A stretch of DNA of 10,899 nucleotides from Planctomycetaceae bacterium (GTDB lineage: Bacteria; Planctomycetota; Planctomycetia; Planctomycetales; Planctomycetaceae). Location: positions 1 to 10,899 of the forward strand of contig JAGQQB010000090.1 of the NCBI GenBank assembly GCA_020426425.1. Direction: 5' to 3'. Made by a program: the position numbers and the translations under genes. This document shows positions 1-6,924 of the stretch, in pieces. The notes beneath the pieces were generated by a model. The model was not told the origin of the DNA and did no database searches. It saw only the letters and a program-made list of their open reading frames with translations. Each line of letters begins with the position of its first letter. The first letter of the stretch is position 1.

Positions 1-1
1 G

Positions 2-1147
2 GTTCCTGTTCCAAGGACCGAGCCGTTTCGCGTCGAGCCACTGTACAATCGACCTGATCTGGTCTCTGATGAAGATCTCGCCACAGTCCTGTGGCGCATC
101 CAGCCACGGTTTGATCGGCGTCAGATGAAGCCGAATCATGTGGAGCATGCACTCCGCACATGGAGTGTGCGTGCGAAGTTTCAGAATCCAAACGCGATCT
201 CGGGACAAGAGATGGCGAAGTTCCTGACCGACACGGCCAGCTTCACCGACTCCTGGGGCATCGAAGTGGAACCACTGCTGCAGGACACTGGCAACGGCGT
301 GTCCATCCGCTACGGAACGGCACAAGGGGCGAGTGTGCATCATGATCATTGGCTCGCCTGTTTGACTGAGGCTGGCGCGAACATCGACACACCAGTCTTT
401 ACACCCGGTCGACGCAACTGGACTCTGCGGGATGTGCTCCAGCAATCATTGCGAGATTTCCGACTCGATGAACGCGAAACGGAATGGACCGCGATGGCAT
501 TTGGATTGTGGATCGCACCGACACGCGAGTGGACCGGAGCAGCGGGGCGCAAGTATTCGTTCGATCTGCTCGTCGATCGACTGATCCGCGGGCAAAAGGA
601 ACTCGGCGTTTGCGTGGGGACACATCGAGTGTACTCACTGATGTTGCTCGTGCGACTGGATGACGAATTCGACATTCTGTCCGATGCGGGGCGAGGTCGT
701 GCGTGGGCGTATTTGGAGGACGTTCGCGACTTGATCACCGTGGCCCAATTCCCCGACGGTCATTGGCCCGCCAACTGGCCCGATGGAACTGCTGCGGTCG
801 AATCCCCTCGTGAAGACGATTTCTACAAGTTGGTGATCGCGACCGGCCATCACATTGAATGGCTCTCAATCGCGCCGCCAGAACTGCATCCTCCGGAAGA
901 GCAGATTCAGCTCGCGATGCAGTGGCTGGTGAAGACGACATCGGAACAAACCAAGGCAGACATCTTGCAGCGGTACACGTTCTTCAGCCATGTCGGCGCT
1001 GCACTGGCCAATTGGCGGCAGGAACACCCCGCTGATTTTTGGCGGCGGTGGGAAGCCGAGCATCCTTTCGACGCGGAAGCAGAAGCGACATTTGACGCGA
1101 CCGGTGCGACAAGCGAGTCGACCGCAGCGGAAGCAGCAGCCCATTAG
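2..1147 (+). CDS. Conserved-type protein of unknown function, 5' truncated by window edge
   Basis: The frame is open from the first complete codon at 2, so the gene almost certainly starts upstream. An ATG at 125 exists, but the 41 codons before it read as normal protein (including PLYNRPDLVSDEDL and PRFDRRQ), so I treat it as internal. The visible part is 381 residues, soluble, with no signal peptide or membrane segment. It is rich in Trp, His and acidic residues and has helical-looking stretches. Around 695-790 the text 'YLEDVRDLITVAQFPDGHWPANWPDG' includes a DGxWxxNW element loosely like the QW motifs of alpha/alpha-barrel proteins such as terpene cyclases and prenyltransferases. This is a weak resemblance, not a family call. 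The C-terminus is an Ala/Glu/Thr-rich tail. I do not recognise the family. The ATPase gene follows on the same strand after 171 bp, with an inverted repeat between, so co-transcription is possible but unproven. Confidence 0.8.
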   Translation, partial: VPVPRTEPFRVEPLYNRPDLVSDEDLATVLWRIQPRFDRRQMKPNHVEHALRTWSVRAKFQNPNAISGQEMAKFLTDTASFTDSWGIEVEPLLQDTGNGVSIRYGTAQGASVHHDHWLACLTEAGANIDTPVFTPGRRNWTLRDVLQQSLRDFRLDERETEWTAMAFGLWIAPTREWTGAAGRKYSFDLLVDRLIRGQKELGVCVGTHRVYSLMLLVRLDDEFDILSDAGRGRAWAYLEDVRDLITVAQFPDGHWPANWPDGTAAVESPREDDFYKLVIATGHHIEWLSIAPPELHPPEEQIQLAMQWLVKTTSEQTKADILQRYTFFSHVGAALANWRQEHPADFWRRWEAEHPFDAEAEATFDATGATSESTAAEAAAH

Positions 1148-1261
1148 CGGCGGTTGCGCATCGGTCTCTAGCGGTTTTTCGGTTTGGGCTGAGGCATGTT
1201 GGGGACACCGAGCGTCGAATCAAAATCATCGTTTGACCGCGCGGCAGGTTGACCTAAGTTT

Positions 1262-1285
1262 CAATGCGCGAAGCTGCGCGCATTG
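1262..1285 (+). promoter_or_regulatory. Perfect 9-bp inverted repeat in the leader of the ATPase gene
   Basis: CAATGCGCG (1262-1270) is exactly complementary to CGCGCATTG (1277-1285), with a 6-nt AAGCTG loop. It ends 33 nt before the chosen ATG at 1319 and lies 114 nt after the preceding stop codon. No T-rich tract follows it, so it is not a classical intrinsic terminator. It could be an operator, a leader hairpin, or a factor-assisted terminator of the upstream gene. A TTGACC hexamer at 1249-1254 sits just before it, but I see no matching -10 box. Confidence 0.45.
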
Positions 1286-1318
1286 GACACATTGCCCCCT
1301 CCCGCCAGGTTCCCGATC

Positions 1319-2893
1319 ATGTTGTTCAAGAAGAAGGCCGATCAAGCGGCTGCCGAGATCGAATCGACTGCAGCAGCGGCTGCAACTGAGCCCGTCACTG
1401 TCGCAGTTCCCACGGCAACCGTTGCGCCTGATCTCCAGGCAGTTCCGTCAGCAGGCCATGCTGAACGGGCGACAGAACCGGACGATGAAGATCCCGAGGT
1501 TCAAGAGCAGGACGAGTATCAGGCCGCAGGTCGCGGGGCCGTTCAGAAACGCCGCAAGTCGATGGATCCCAAACGACTGGAGAAGCTGTTCAGTCGCGTG
1601 AATGAACTCCTCGGCGACAAAGACAAGACGAACGAACCGTTCCGCCCGACGTTGCCCGACTCGCTCGCCAAGACCGGGCTGAACGCAGAAGAAATCGAAA
1701 AGCTGGTCTTCAAATACCTACTGCAAAAGGGAGCCGCTGCGGGACGTGAGATCTCTCGGCAGCTGTGTCTGCCGTTCAACTTCCTCCTCCCCCTGCTCAA
1801 GCAATGGAAGCACGAACAGTCGCTGACGTATAAGACCGCTGCGGAAATGGGGGACTATGTCTTCGCAATCACGGAGCTTGGTCGTGAACGAGGTCGGCGC
1901 TACCTTGAAGAGTGTACCTACTGCGGTGCCGCGCCGGTTACGTTGATCGATTACCTCAAGGCGATGGAGAAGCAGACCATCGCGGGCATGGCCGCGACGG
2001 AAGACGATCTCAAACGCGCCTTCTCCGATTTGCTGATTGATGAAACGATGCTCGAACGGCTCGGGCCGGCGGTGAACTCAGGACGCGGAATGTTCCTGTT
2101 CGGCGAACCCGGCAACGGAAAAACGAGTATCGCCGAGCGGGTCACGAAGTCGTTCGGCGATACCATCTGGATTCCGCGCACGCTCGGGATCGATGGCGAC
2201 ATCTTGCGTCTGTTCGACCCTGGTGTGCATGAGGAAGTCATCGAAGATCAGTCTGAAGGACTCTTTGATCTGTCTGGTGTCGATCCACGCTGGGTCCGCA
2301 TCGTTCGACCGACGATTGTGGCCGGTGGCGAATTGACGATGTCGGAATTGGAAGTGACTCAGAATCCGGTCACCAAGATCTGCGAGTCACCTTTGCAACT
2401 CAAGAGTAACGGCGGCACGCTGGTGATCGACGACTTTGGTCGCCAGACCATGCCGGTCGACGTCCTGCTGAATCGCTGGATTGTGCCGCTCGAAAAGCGG
2501 TACGACTTCCTGAATCTCCCTAGCGGTAAGAAGGTTCAGGTGCCTTTTGATCAGTTGATCATCTTCTCCACGAACCTCGAACCTGGCGATCTGGTCGATG
2601 GCGCGTTCCTGCGACGTATTCCGTACAAGATCTGCGTGCCCGATCCTTGTCGCGAACACTTCACCAAGTTGTTCGACATCATGGCCCCAAAGCTGGGCTT
2701 GATCGTGGATCCCGGTGCGGTCGACTACCTGATCGACACGCACTACATCCCCAAGAAGCGGCCATTCCGCAACTGCCAGCCTCGCGATTTGCTGCTGCAG
2801 GTGCGGAACTATTGCGTGTACAAGAAGCAGCCCAAGCGAGTCACGCCAGAGGGTTTCGACTTCGCGGTCGAGAACTACTTCTCGATGCTGTAG
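1319..2893 (+). CDS. AAA+ family ATPase with N-terminal winged-helix-like region
   Basis: The product is 524 residues and cytoplasmic, with no signal or membrane segment. Residues 1-80 are low-complexity, Ala- and acid-rich, and probably disordered. Residues about 116-200 look like a winged-helix region (KTGLNAEEIEKLVFKYLLQ, then a GREISRQL segment). A CTYCG pair (C199, C202) follows. The AAA+ core has Walker A GEPGNGKT at 262-269, Walker B LVIDD at 368-372 (DD rather than the common DE), a sensor-1-like STN at 417-419, paired arginines R432/R433 in GAFLRRIPYK as finger candidates, and a sensor-2-like QPRDLL at 487-492. It is therefore predicted to hydrolyse ATP and remodel a protein or nucleoprotein partner; the partner is not visible. 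A TTG at 1283 would add 12 residues, but it lies inside the upstream inverted repeat. The ATG opening with MLFKKK is preferred, although the Shine-Dalgarno sequence is weak. A role linked to pili or secretion is only a guess from the secretin in the same window. Confidence 0.9.
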   Translation: MLFKKKADQAAAEIESTAAAAATEPVTVAVPTATVAPDLQAVPSAGHAERATEPDDEDPEVQEQDEYQAAGRGAVQKRRKSMDPKRLEKLFSRVNELLGDKDKTNEPFRPTLPDSLAKTGLNAEEIEKLVFKYLLQKGAAAGREISRQLCLPFNFLLPLLKQWKHEQSLTYKTAAEMGDYVFAITELGRERGRRYLEECTYCGAAPVTLIDYLKAMEKQTIAGMAATEDDLKRAFSDLLIDETMLERLGPAVNSGRGMFLFGEPGNGKTSIAERVTKSFGDTIWIPRTLGIDGDILRLFDPGVHEEVIEDQSEGLFDLSGVDPRWVRIVRPTIVAGGELTMSELEVTQNPVTKICESPLQLKSNGGTLVIDDFGRQTMPVDVLLNRWIVPLEKRYDFLNLPSGKKVQVPFDQLIIFSTNLEPGDLVDGAFLRRIPYKICVPDPCREHFTKLFDIMAPKLGLIVDPGAVDYLIDTHYIPKKRPFRNCQPRDLLLQVRNYCVYKKQPKRVTPEGFDFAVENYFSML

Positions 2894-2896
2894 TTC

Positions 2897-2930
2897 GCGC
2901 CGCTGTCACGGTCGAGGATCGTAGCGGCGC
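2897..2930. terminator. Candidate bidirectional terminator hairpin between convergent genes
   Basis: GCGCCGCT (2897-2904) pairs perfectly with AGCGGCGC (2923-2930) across an 18-nt loop that can form a further 3-bp ACG/CGT pairing. It fills most of the 44 bp between the ATPase stop and the DUF1571 stop, the expected place for a shared terminator. Neither strand shows a T-tract after the stem, so intrinsic termination is uncertain. Confidence 0.45.
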
Positions 2931-2937
2931 CTGTGTT

Positions 2938-3759
2938 CTAGAACGCGTACTTTGGGTTCTTGACACTGAAATCGATGTCCTGCAACGTCGCCTTGGTGTC
3001 GATCTTGCTGTACTGGTAGTCCTCGGCCAGCGATGCCTGGCGTTCGCGGCGACCGGGGAATTCGTACTGTTGCAGGCGGATCGGGAAGCCGGTTTCCGAA
3101 TCGATATACAGCCGCGTCATCTGGAACTGAACCCCTTGCTGCGGTCGGGCATAGGACGTTTCGATCATCTCGCAGGTGGTGTTCTCCATGCGAGTGTTTG
3201 GGAACGTGTTCACTGTGACCCCAGTCAGTTTCAGTTCACTCAGCCACTGTTCAATGACACCGGTGGCCAGATTCCGCATTCCGATCAGTGTCACCGGATG
3301 CCGATTTCCGTCCATCGCCATGCTCCCTTTCGGATCGAGTGAGACCGTGCCGAGCAGGGCGCGGAAGCCGGTCTCGTGGGCCTGGAGCAGGTTGTTGTTC
3401 TGGCCGTCGACGTAGATCACTTCCCGTCCGGCGCTTGGTTCGAGGAACTTCAGATACACACTGAATGGTTCCTCGCGCAGCTTGAGTTCCATCCGCGATT
3501 TCACGAAGCTGCGTCCGATCTTCTCCTGTTTCGTGAACAGGGCGGTGTACCCAGTGATCTCCTTGAGCGCTTCGATCGACTGATACGCCTTCTGTAACAT
3601 GGGCGTAAGCGGATGCGATTCGCTCGCCTCTTCGATGCGCGAAGCAATCTCGGTGGGATCGGCCCACAACATCCCGCCGCTGGTCATCGCGAAAGTGGCC
3701 GCGATTCCGGAAGCACAGTTCCTGAGCAGTTGGCGTCGAGTAAGAAGGGGGTGCGTCAT
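2938..3759 (-). CDS. DUF1571 family exported protein with Tat-like leader
   Basis: The 273-residue protein begins with TRRQLLRN (R8, R9), followed by a hydrophobic stretch to about residue 31 and a plausible cleavage near LWA/DP (after A33). This is a twin-arginine-type leader, so a periplasmic or envelope location is predicted. The mature part matches the DUF1571 type common in planctomycetes: a helical opening (MLQKAYQSIEALKEITGYTALFTKQEKI), then alternating strands with FSVYLKFLEPSAGREVIYVDGQ and YIDSETGFPIRLQQYEFP. The layout recalls the LolA/LolB-like half-barrel fold of envelope lipid or lipoprotein carriers, but that link is inference and the biochemical role is unknown. The start at 3759 is supported by AGGA 8 nt upstream. 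It appears to be a single-gene unit, 203 bp downstream of the hydrolase gene on the same strand. Confidence 0.85.
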   Translation of the reverse strand: MTHPLLTRRQLLRNCASGIAATFAMTSGGMLWADPTEIASRIEEASESHPLTPMLQKAYQSIEALKEITGYTALFTKQEKIGRSFVKSRMELKLREEPFSVYLKFLEPSAGREVIYVDGQNNNLLQAHETGFRALLGTVSLDPKGSMAMDGNRHPVTLIGMRNLATGVIEQWLSELKLTGVTVNTFPNTRMENTTCEMIETSYARPQQGVQFQMTRLYIDSETGFPIRLQQYEFPGRRERQASLAEDYQYSKIDTKATLQDIDFSVKNPKYAF

Positions 3760-3906
3760 GGCTCCAGTCCTGACTTGATCATCGCAAATCCCGTCGATCC
3801 TTCAACGGAGCTTCCCCTCATGAAGGAAGTCTTTGCGGAGTAGATGTGCCTATGCCCTCGTGGATCGTCGTTCGTGGGGCACGGACTTCGGCAGAAGTGA
3901 ACACCA

Positions 3907-3924
3907 CCCGACCGTTCTGTCGGG
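3907..3924 (-). terminator. Possible terminator hairpin after the hydrolase gene
   Basis: CCCGAC (3907-3912) and GTCGGG (3919-3924) form a perfect 6-bp stem with a 6-nt loop, 38 nt past the hydrolase stop and upstream of the DUF1571 gene. The sequence following on the minus strand (TGGTGTTCACTT) is only mildly T-rich, so this is a weak candidate. Confidence 0.35.
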
Positions 3925-3962
3925 GTTCGTCCGGTTGTGCAGTCTTGAGGAGCGCGCGATCG

Positions 3963-4859
3963 CTATTTGGGTGAATCTGTGAGCCACGCACGGATTCGCT
4001 CAATGAGCGCCGCCGGATCGTCTTCAAACAAATAATGCCCAGCATACGGCAACCGCAGTGTTTCGGCATTCGGGAAACGCTGCTGCCATTCGGCCAGAAA
4101 TTGCAGGGTGAAGCACCAATCCTGTTCGCCCCAACAAAGCAGCATGCGTCGATCAGCGAACTGTGACAGCCCCAGCTCGACATTCAGGAGTGTCTGATAA
4201 CTCGGATGCGATTCGTTGAGCGGAATGTCCTGCACGAACCGATGCACGGCAATCCTGTGCTGCCAGTTCGAGTATGGGTACAAGTAACCACGGCGGACGA
4301 CCGGAGTCATCACCTGTTGATTGGCGACCGCCATTGTCAGTGCAGCGCGCGAGAACAGATTCAATCCGCGAACACCAATTGCCCCCAACATGGGAATGCG
4401 GCAGACGGCGATTCGCAATGGAATCGCCTGCGATCGAAATGCCGCCGTATTCATCATCACGAATTGACGAAAGCGGTCAGGATCGCGACCGGCCGCTCCC
4501 ATCCCGATACAGCCCCCCCAGTCATGACCAATCAGCGTGATGTCCCGCAAGTCCAGGTGTTCAATCAATTGCCCGAGGTTCGCGATATGTTGTTCGAGCC
4601 GGTACGCGTAGTCCTGCGGTTGAGCGGAGAGCCCCATTCCCATGTGGTCAACGGCAATCACCCGGTGAGTGGGCGCAAAGGCCGTGATGAGTTTTCGCCA
4701 GGCAAAACTCCATGTTGGATTCCCATGGGAGCACAGAATTACCGGTCCGCTCCCCTCGTCCACGTAGCTCAACTCGCCCCCCTCAACTGCGAAGCGTCGC
4801 GGTGTGAAGGGATACTCACGGACAAGTTCCTCAGGCAGTGGGGCCGTGGATGAATTCAC
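3963..4859 (-). CDS. Alpha/beta hydrolase, haloalkane dehalogenase III / OleB (beta-lactone decarboxylase) group
   Basis: The 298-residue protein has the full haloalkane-dehalogenase-type arrangement: HGNPTW at 45-50 (N47 a halide-stabilising or oxyanion position), DHMGMGLS at 71-78, nucleophile elbow GHDWGG at 111-116 (D113 nucleophile, W114 second halide-binding residue), acid D247 in WGEQDW, and H275 in YAGHYLFED. The cap has NTAAF, RIAVCRIP and VRGLNLFSR, typical of the HLD-III/OleB branch. That branch includes planctomycete and mycobacterial dehalogenases and the OleB enzymes that decarboxylate beta-lactones to long-chain olefins. No oleA, oleC or oleD neighbour is visible, so sequence alone does not choose between dehalogenase and OleB. 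No signal peptide is seen; the protein is probably cytoplasmic or peripheral. The start is a GTG at 4857-4859. An in-frame stop lies 11 codons upstream and the next internal Met is residue 72. No good ribosome binding site is visible. Confidence 0.88.
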   Translation of the reverse strand: MNSSTAPLPEELVREYPFTPRRFAVEGGELSYVDEGSGPVILCSHGNPTWSFAWRKLITAFAPTHRVIAVDHMGMGLSAQPQDYAYRLEQHIANLGQLIEHLDLRDITLIGHDWGGCIGMGAAGRDPDRFRQFVMMNTAAFRSQAIPLRIAVCRIPMLGAIGVRGLNLFSRAALTMAVANQQVMTPVVRRGYLYPYSNWQHRIAVHRFVQDIPLNESHPSYQTLLNVELGLSQFADRRMLLCWGEQDWCFTLQFLAEWQQRFPNAETLRLPYAGHYLFEDDPAALIERIRAWLTDSPK

Positions 4860-5145
4860 GTTGCTGTCGGGTCTGGAGGGAGTGCGGTGTCAGGCCGAAT
4901 CGGCAACGGGATCGCCTGCGAACCGCAGATGTTAGGGCGTTCTGCGCCGCACGCAAAGCGCTGGTGAAGTGGGATGGCGACAGCGGACATGACGGATCGA
5001 TCTCGACATGCTCGCGGTGAACATCGGACCGGTGACTCCACTCGACTTTGTCGACAGCGCGCGACATACTCGGCGGCATCGCGACATCTTCCGAATTCAG
5101 GAGTTCCGCTCCGGCATCTTCCTCAGCCGCTCCCCCCAGCATGTG
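4860..5145. promoter_or_regulatory. Divergent intergenic region between hydrolase and glycosyltransferase genes
   Basis: These 286 bp separate two genes that point away from each other, so promoters for both should lie here. I found no convincing -35/-10 pair, operator repeat or small gene. An open frame from an ATG at 5008 runs into the glycosyltransferase, but its first 46 codons do not resemble the family and are probably untranslated. Confidence 0.4.
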
Positions 5146-5823
5146 ATGCAAGTCAGTGTCATTATTCCCACGCTGAATGAATCCGAGCGAATCGCCGCAG
5201 CGATCGAGAGCTGTCGTCTCGCCGGGGCCGATGAAATCCTTGTCGTTGATGGGGGCAGCACCGATGCGACCGTCTCCATTGCAGTCGAATCGGCGCAGGT
5301 GGTGCGATCTGAAGCGGGACGCGCCCGACAGCAGAACGCTGGGGCACAGCACGCATGTGGCGATGTGCTGCTGTTTCTGCATGCCGACTGTCAACTCGGT
5401 CGCGACGCGATTTTGCATCTGCGGGCGGCGCTGGAGAACGACCCCCAACTCGTCGCCGGGTGTTTTCGACAAAGGCTCGATCAGCCAGGATGGCAGTATC
5501 GCCTTCTGGAATGGGGGAACGCCCTGCGCGTCCGCTGGCTCGGTTGGATCTATGGTGATCAGGGATTGTTTGTGCGTCGGGAGGTCTTCCTGCGACTCGG
5601 GGGATTTCCGCCAATCGCATTGATGGAGGACCTCGCCTTTTCCAAGCAGTTGAGCAAAACGGGTCGCATGGCGCTGCTCAGCAGTCGACTGATCGTCTCA
5701 ACCAGACGCTGGCGACAGATCGGCGCGCTGCGCCAAACACTGCGGAATTGGACGTTCATCGCACTTTGGCACGTTGGCGTCTCAACCGATCGTTTGGCCC
5801 GCTGGTATCGACAGATACGGTGA
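5146..5823 (+). CDS. Family 2 glycosyltransferase, TIGR04283 type
   Basis: The product is 225 residues, normal for this group. It opens with the GT-A start MQVSVIIPTLNESERI, then EILVVDGGSTDAT (31-42), GRARQQNAGA (58-67), LLFLHADC with D81 at the metal/nucleotide DxD-like position, GDQGLFVRREVF (137-148), GGFPPIALMEDLAFSKQL (152-169, acidic ED pair at the catalytic-base position) and STRRW (185-189). This order is diagnostic for the 'rSAM/selenodomain-associated transferase 2' family (TIGR04283). It should transfer a sugar from a nucleotide-sugar donor; donor and acceptor are unknown. The protein is cytoplasmic with no membrane anchor. A GTG directly before the ATG and an ATG at 5008 are alternatives, but family members start at this motif. 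No clear Shine-Dalgarno is seen. The usual TIGR04282 partner is not in the window. Confidence 0.9.
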   Translation: MQVSVIIPTLNESERIAAAIESCRLAGADEILVVDGGSTDATVSIAVESAQVVRSEAGRARQQNAGAQHACGDVLLFLHADCQLGRDAILHLRAALENDPQLVAGCFRQRLDQPGWQYRLLEWGNALRVRWLGWIYGDQGLFVRREVFLRLGGFPPIALMEDLAFSKQLSKTGRMALLSSRLIVSTRRWRQIGALRQTLRNWTFIALWHVGVSTDRLARWYRQIR

Positions 5824-5873
5824 ACGGTTCCTGAACGAGTTTGTGGTCAATCCAGGGTTTGTCCAACAAGAAA

Positions 5874-5907
5874 CGGGGCACTGTGGCCAATTCGCCGCAG
5901 TGCCCCG
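5874..5907 (-). terminator. Strong hairpin terminator downstream of the lipoprotein gene
   Basis: CGGGGCACTG (5874-5883) and CAGTGCCCCG (5898-5907) pair perfectly over 10 bp. Three more pairs, one of them G-T, extend the stem to 13 around an 8-nt loop. Read on the minus strand the stem is followed by TTTCTTGTTGG, a T-rich tail, 52 nt beyond the lipoprotein stop at 5959. On the plus strand no T-tract follows, so for the glycosyltransferase it would act only as a 3' stem. Confidence 0.75.
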
Positions 5908-5958
5908 CAGGGTGAATCCCATGTCATTGTCGCGACGCAGCGCGCGGTGAGCGTGCTG

Positions 5959-6741
5959 TTAGAAGAATCCGCCGCCGCCACCACCACCGCCGAATCCGCC
6001 GCCACCGAAGCCACCACCGTTGCCGCCGAAGTTGTTATTGTTGTTGAATCCGCCGGATGAGATGTGCTGGTAGTACATCTGCTCAGCACGGCGACCGGTG
6101 TAGCCTGGACCGTAGGAGGTGGAAACCACCGTCCGCTGCTGGGCATCCATGTTGCCCAGATCGGTCAGCACCTGAGCCACGAGGTTCCGACGCAGAGCAT
6201 CGAGTTCTGGATCGGCATTGTTTTCGGTCCGTTCAACGATGACGGGGAACGGAGCGCTCCGCATGCGGGCGGCGATCTCAAGAATTTTGTCACGACCTTC
6301 CGGGGTCAGTTGTGCCGTCTGCCCGACGAAGTCGTGCCGATTGAGGATAAAGTCGAAGGCTTCCGCATTCGTCTGCATCACCTGATCGTGAGCACGCACG
6401 GTGCTTCCCAGCGGGAGTGTGTCTGGAATCGCGTTCGACTTGCGACAGGCCCAGCCGAATAAGGCGAAGTCAAGATCGGCCAGCAGCCGGCTGCCACAAC
6501 CGCCGCAGTGACCACACTGCTCAACGCCGCATTCCGGGCCGCAGGTAGGACCGCACATCTGCTGTCCGCAACCGGGGTCACACATCTGCTGACCGCAGCT
6601 ATGCTCGTACCCACAAGTCGTTTGACACGGTTCACAGGTTTGGCATGTTCCACATCCCCAACCGGTGTGCAGGCAGCCTGCGAGTGAGAGGCCTGCACCC
6701 AGCAAGGATGCGTAACCGATTTTCTGCCAGAACTTGGACAT
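5959..6741 (-). CDS. Cys-rich, Gly-tailed outer-membrane-type lipoprotein, possible secretin partner
   Basis: The 260-residue protein opens with a lipoprotein signal peptide MSKFWQKIGYASLLGAGLSLAGC; C23 is the lipidated residue of the LAGC lipobox. Residues 30-82 carry 14 cysteines, including two CGQQMC copies (49-54 and 58-63), CGPTCGPEC and CGHCGGC. Residues about 105-225 form the only globular part, with DFILNRHDFVGQTAQLTPEGRDKILEIAARM, PFPVIVERTE, then DALRRNLVAQVLTDLG. This is loosely like OmpA-C or CpaD/RcpB accessory lipoproteins. The tail (229-260) is Asn/Gly-rich and ends in polyglycine and FF. An ATG at 6783 would add 14 residues, but GGAGG (6751-6755) sits 9 nt before the ATG at 6741 and the lipobox fits that start. 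It lies 176 bp downstream of the secretin on the same strand with no strong terminator between, so co-expression is likely. The metal-binding, disulfide or structural role of the cysteines is unknown. Confidence 0.85.
   Translation of the reverse strand: MSKFWQKIGYASLLGAGLSLAGCLHTGWGCGTCQTCEPCQTTCGYEHSCGQQMCDPGCGQQMCGPTCGPECGVEQCGHCGGCGSRLLADLDFALFGWACRKSNAIPDTLPLGSTVRAHDQVMQTNAEAFDFILNRHDFVGQTAQLTPEGRDKILEIAARMRSAPFPVIVERTENNADPELDALRRNLVAQVLTDLGNMDAQQRTVVSTSYGPGYTGRRAEQMYYQHISSGGFNNNNNFGGNGGGFGGGGFGGGGGGGGFF
6554..6597 (-). repeat. Two 17-bp direct repeats encoding CGQQMC units
   Basis: Copies at 6554-6570 and 6581-6597 differ at one base (CACATCTGCTGTCCGCA and CACATCTGCTGACCGCA). They encode the duplicated CGQQMC motif of the lipoprotein, suggesting local duplication within the cysteine-rich region. 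Confidence 0.75.
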
Positions 6742-6750
6742 GTTGTGTCC

Positions 6751-6755
6751 CCTCC
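6751..6755 (-). promoter_or_regulatory. Ribosome binding site deciding the lipoprotein start
   Basis: On the minus strand this reads GGAGG, 9 nt before the ATG at 6739-6741. It favours this start over the ATG at 6783. Confidence 0.75.
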
Positions 6756-6908
6756 ATTCGACGGGTGTCGAAAGCATGGTCACGTTAAGTTGAGTGGCGT
6801 GTTTCCAGGTGCGGTGGAGACATGCCCCCAGTGGGAATCGATCGTGGCGAAAGTGCCGAGATCACAAAGTTGTCGTGCGGTTGTCTTGAGGACGACTTGG
6901 TTCGTGTT

Positions 6909-6924
6909 TCGATATCGCTATCGA
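6909..6924 (-). other. Short hairpin with GNRA loop spanning the secretin stop codon
   Basis: On the minus strand this reads TCGATA, GCGA, TATCGA: a perfect 6-bp stem closed by a GNRA-type tetraloop. The secretin TAG is formed by the last two stem bases and the first loop base. No T-tract follows, so it is unlikely to terminate transcription. It may stabilise or separate the secretin and lipoprotein parts of one message. Confidence 0.4.

Noticed and set aside
1249..1254. TTGACC as a -35 promoter element for the AAA+ gene
   Set aside because: No acceptable -10 box occurs at the expected spacing; the following sequence is the GC-rich inverted repeat.
1283..1318. TTG start adding 12 residues to the AAA+ protein
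   Set aside because: It lies inside the 3' arm of the upstream inverted repeat with no ribosome binding site. The ATG at 1319 gives a more natural start.
990..1601. 203-codon open frame on the plus strand between the first two genes
   Set aside because: It overlaps both neighbours in another frame, and its Arg/Ser/Gln-rich product is typical of a GC-rich shadow frame.
5008..5145. Upstream ATG extension of the glycosyltransferase by 46 residues
   Set aside because: Family members begin at the SVIIPTLNE strand. The extension has no family resemblance or ribosome binding site.
5962..6050. Triplet-like GCC/ACC repeats considered as a repeat element
   Set aside because: They are explained by the in-frame polyglycine/asparagine tail of the lipoprotein. 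There are no spacers, so it is not a CRISPR array.
6742..6783. Upstream ATG extension of the lipoprotein by 14 residues
   Set aside because: It would place the ribosome binding site inside the coding region and distance the signal peptide from the N-terminus.
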